Positions 62,180 to 64,000 of a DNA stretch of 64,000 bases are shown here, piece after piece. Position 1 is the stretch's first letter, and the number at the start of each line of letters is the position of its first letter. Source of the DNA: JAVBKV01 sp031553885. GTDB lineage: Bacteria > Bacteroidota > Bacteroidia > Bacteroidales > Azobacteroidaceae. The notes beneath the pieces are model-generated. The model did not search any database. It worked only from the letters and a program-made list of their open reading frames with translations, and had not been told where the DNA came from. The stretch covers positions 1-64,000 of the forward strand of contig JAVBKV010000003.1 in assembly GCA_031553885.1 (NCBI GenBank), written 5' to 3'. The position numbers and the translations under genes are program-made.

Positions 62180-63511
62180 ATGAAATCTTCTTATACGTAT
62201 AAACAGATCTGGCAGGTTGCCTATCCGATCTTCCTGACCTTGTTGGTACAAAACCTGATACAGGTAATCGGTACGGCTTTTTTAGGGCATGTCGGTGAGG
62301 TGGAGCTGGGCGCTTCGGCGATTGCCGGTATTTATTACATTGTTGTTTTTATGCTGGCTTTTGGATTTAGCACCGGTTCCCAGATCCTGATCGGCCGAAG
62401 GAATGGAGAAAAGAATTTTCATCAGATCGGGGAGATTGTGGTCCATGGTACCGGATTCCTGCTATGCCTGGCTCTGCTGATGTTCTTTTTTACCCGGACT
62501 TTTTCCCCGACGATCCTCAGTCACCTGCTTTCCTCCGAAAATGTTCTTCATGCGGCCCTGGAGTACCTTGACATACGCATTTTCGGGCTTTTCTTTGCTT
62601 GTACCAATGTCATGTTTCGGGCTTTTTATGTGGGAACGACCCGTACCAAAGTGTTGTCCATGAATGCCTTATTAATGGCTCTGGTCAATATTTTCTTTGA
62701 TTATGTCCTGATTTTCGGTAACTGGGGATTTCCGAAAATGGGAATTGCAGGGGCCGCCTTATCTTCGATTTTATCGGAAATGACTTCGGTTATATTCTTC
62801 TTTATCTATACGCTTTCCGTTATCGATCTGAAAAAATACGGGTTTAACCGGATCCGGTTCAAAAATCTCCGGGTAATCCGGACCATCCTGAACGTATCCA
62901 TGTCCCTGATGATCCAGTTCTTTTTATCGCTGGGAACCTGGTTGTTTTTCTTTCTGGCCATTGAGCACATGGGTGAAACACCCCTGGCAATATCAAACAT
63001 TGTACGGAGTTTATACATGATCATTTCTATTCCGGTTTTTGCGTTGGCTACAACATCCAACACATTGGTAAGTAATACATTGGGAGCAGGACAGAAAGAT
63101 AAGGTCATTCCGTTGATCTGGCAGATTGTCCGGCTGGCCATGGTCATTTCAGGAGTATTTATGTTATTCGTTTTCCTTTTCCCGGAAACCGTATTATCGA
63201 TTTATACCTCCAATCCGGATTTGGTCAAAGCTTCCATTCCGTCCTTGTTTGTGGTTATGGCAGTACTGCCGGTTATCTCGCTCGGAAATGTATTCTTCAA
63301 TTCGGTATCCGGTACTGGAAATACCCGGACAGCGTTGGCGATCGAAATAACTACCCTGACCATTTATGTAGGATACATGTGGCTGGTGACTTCCCACCTC
63401 AAAGCCTCACTGGCTGTTTGCTGGACAACCGAATTAGTCTATGCAGGATTTATTTTCCTGTTCAGTTACTGGTATATGAAAAAAGGGAACTGGCAAAACC
63501 GCAAGATCTAA
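62180..63511 (+). CDS. MATE-family efflux transporter
   Basis: 443 aa, 12 predicted helices in two halves of six. N-terminus YKQIWQVAYPIFLTLLVQNLIQVIGTAFLGHVGEVELGASAIAGI shows the MATE hallmark. Exports drugs or cations in exchange for Na+ or H+. Length normal (about 450). Last gene of the panD-linked unit. Substrate unknown. Confidence 0.93.
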   Translation: MKSSYTYKQIWQVAYPIFLTLLVQNLIQVIGTAFLGHVGEVELGASAIAGIYYIVVFMLAFGFSTGSQILIGRRNGEKNFHQIGEIVVHGTGFLLCLALLMFFFTRTFSPTILSHLLSSENVLHAALEYLDIRIFGLFFACTNVMFRAFYVGTTRTKVLSMNALLMALVNIFFDYVLIFGNWGFPKMGIAGAALSSILSEMTSVIFFFIYTLSVIDLKKYGFNRIRFKNLRVIRTILNVSMSLMIQFFLSLGTWLFFFLAIEHMGETPLAISNIVRSLYMIISIPVFALATTSNTLVSNTLGAGQKDKVIPLIWQIVRLAMVISGVFMLFVFLFPETVLSIYTSNPDLVKASIPSLFVVMAVLPVISLGNVFFNSVSGTGNTRTALAIEITTLTIYVGYMWLVTSHLKASLAVCWTTELVYAGFIFLFSYWYMKKGNWQNRKI

Positions 63512-63621
63512 GTAGCCAGCGTAAGCTATCCCCCGCTGGAGGGGGCAGGGGGAGGATTGTTTTGAGAATTAAAAATTAAAAATGAAGAATTAAAAATTTA
63601 ATGTTTCAAGGAATAATATAA
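63512..63621. other. Low-complexity intergenic stretch with G-rich block
   Basis: 110 bp without a gene. Contains CTATCCCCC followed by a G-rich run (63537-63556) of the kind often found as a dispersed Bacteroidota repeat, then AT-rich DNA up to the IS end at 63622. Confidence 0.4.
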
Positions 63622-63750
63622 TGTACCCATTTTTAGGACAGTAGTTTAAGGTGTAAAATGATTAACTTTACACAAAAAATTACAGTGATGCGGAAACATT
63701 TTTCAGCAGAATTCAAGGCAAAAGTAGCGATCTTTAGGATAAACCTTTAA
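63622..63750 (+). mobile_element. IS3-family (IS150-like) left-end relic
   Basis: Starts with TGTACCCATTTTTAGGACAG, typical of the terminal repeat of Bacteroidota IS3-type elements, followed by the AT-rich leader and the beginning of orfA. Only about 130 bp survive; the rest of the element and its right end are gone. It ends directly at the start codon of the next gene. Confidence 0.65.
63688..63750 (+). pseudogene. Truncated IS3 orfA
   Basis: 20 codons plus stop. The first 15 residues, MRKHFSAEFKAKVAI, match the N-terminus of IS3 OrfA (HTH) proteins; after that the frame runs into unrelated sequence and stops. No function expected. Confidence 0.7.
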
Positions 63751-64000
63751 TGACGAAAGATATGAGATCAATATTACCATTACTACTATCCATTTTTTGC
63801 TTGTTATTTTGCGGATGTAAAGAAAAATCGCCTCAAACGGAAGATAGTTTCATTGAAAGAGAAGACGTGGTCATAATAAGGTTGAACCTGCCTGCTCCAA
63901 AAGACACCAAGTTTGAAACAAAAGATATTTTACCTTATATGGACTCGATTCATTATGTCCGGTTGGAATTGACGGATAATTCCATCATCGGTTCGATGGA
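63751..64000 (+). CDS. 6-bladed beta-propeller lipoprotein, cut by the window end
   Basis: 83 codons visible, no stop. Start at the ATG 63751 or, more likely, at 63763 (MRSILPLLLSIFCLLFCGC), which gives a signal peptide with lipobox FCGC. The visible mature part ends PYMDSIHYVRLELTDNSIIG, matching the first strand of the Bacteroidota 6-bladed beta-propeller family. The ATG at 63751 abuts the IS relic, so the native promoter may have been replaced. Confidence 0.6.

Noticed and set aside
1..64000. CRISPR arrays, tRNA and rRNA genes
   Set aside because: No regularly spaced direct repeats, cloverleaf-like sequence or rRNA segment was noticed in intergenic regions. The reading was by eye and a covariance-model scan was not possible.

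Overview
The window reads as part of a chromosome of a member of the Bacteroidales (Bacteroidota). The evidence is the gene set (DUF4270, DUF4476, DUF349, START-like and DUF3822 proteins, a long-form IspG, a nucleoside kinase with a threonyl-tRNA-synthetase-like N-terminus, an N-terminal-only GT5 protein beside panC), the near absence of Shine-Dalgarno sequences, and more than twenty intergenic matches to the Bacteroidota -7 promoter box TAnnTTTG. I cannot fix genus or species. No tRNA, rRNA or CRISPR array was seen.

Layout. (1) 1-7.3 kb is an AT-rich accessory region. It holds a four-gene minus-strand operon: a protein with two GHKL ATPase modules (Hsp90/MutL-like plus histidine-kinase-like), a stand-alone receiver protein, an HNH nuclease and a gamma-class N6-adenine DNA methyltransferase. 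A 32-codon ORF may lead the operon. Next comes an AbiEi-type antitoxin with a palindromic operator but no toxin gene. The region ends at 7.03-7.30 kb in a cluster of TGGnrCAA repeats, a strong hairpin and a 40-bp near-palindrome, which look like the end of an integrated element. (2) 7.9-18.9 kb: HTH regulator, tripartite RND efflux operon, CapA-like and M15 peptidase lipoproteins, and a LytS/LytTR two-component pair. (3) 18.9-27.1 kb: glutamate decarboxylase and glutamate/GABA antiporter (acid resistance), DEAD-box helicase, tyrosine phosphatase lipoprotein, Lrp regulator and two FKBP prolyl isomerases. (4) 27.2-37.6 kb, plus strand: nucleoside kinase, rpoN-gcvH-purE-ispG, DUF349 protein, phosphofructokinase and a GT87-like membrane protein. 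(5) 37.6-51.6 kb, minus strand: polysaccharide deacetylase and GT2 glycosyltransferase, aminotransferase, ribBA with an LptF/G permease, START-like protein, CstA, a Ca2+-type P-ATPase, DUF4476, rsmD, DUF3822 and a previously uncalled 49-codon membrane ORF. (6) 51.7-64 kb: RecD-like helicase, rsmI operon, DUF4270/GT5, panC-B3/4-panD followed by acyltransferase and MATE genes, an IS3-type relic, and the start of a beta-propeller lipoprotein cut by the window end.

The most novel candidate is the 0.2-5.5 kb operon. It combines restriction-modification-like parts (HNH and methyltransferase) with phosphorelay-like parts (kinase-like GHKL protein and receiver), which suggests a signalling-gated or ATP-gated defence system. 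The individual families are known and GHKL ATPases have been linked to restriction-modification operons before. This exact four-gene architecture is not one I can name. All functional statements about it are inference from sequence.
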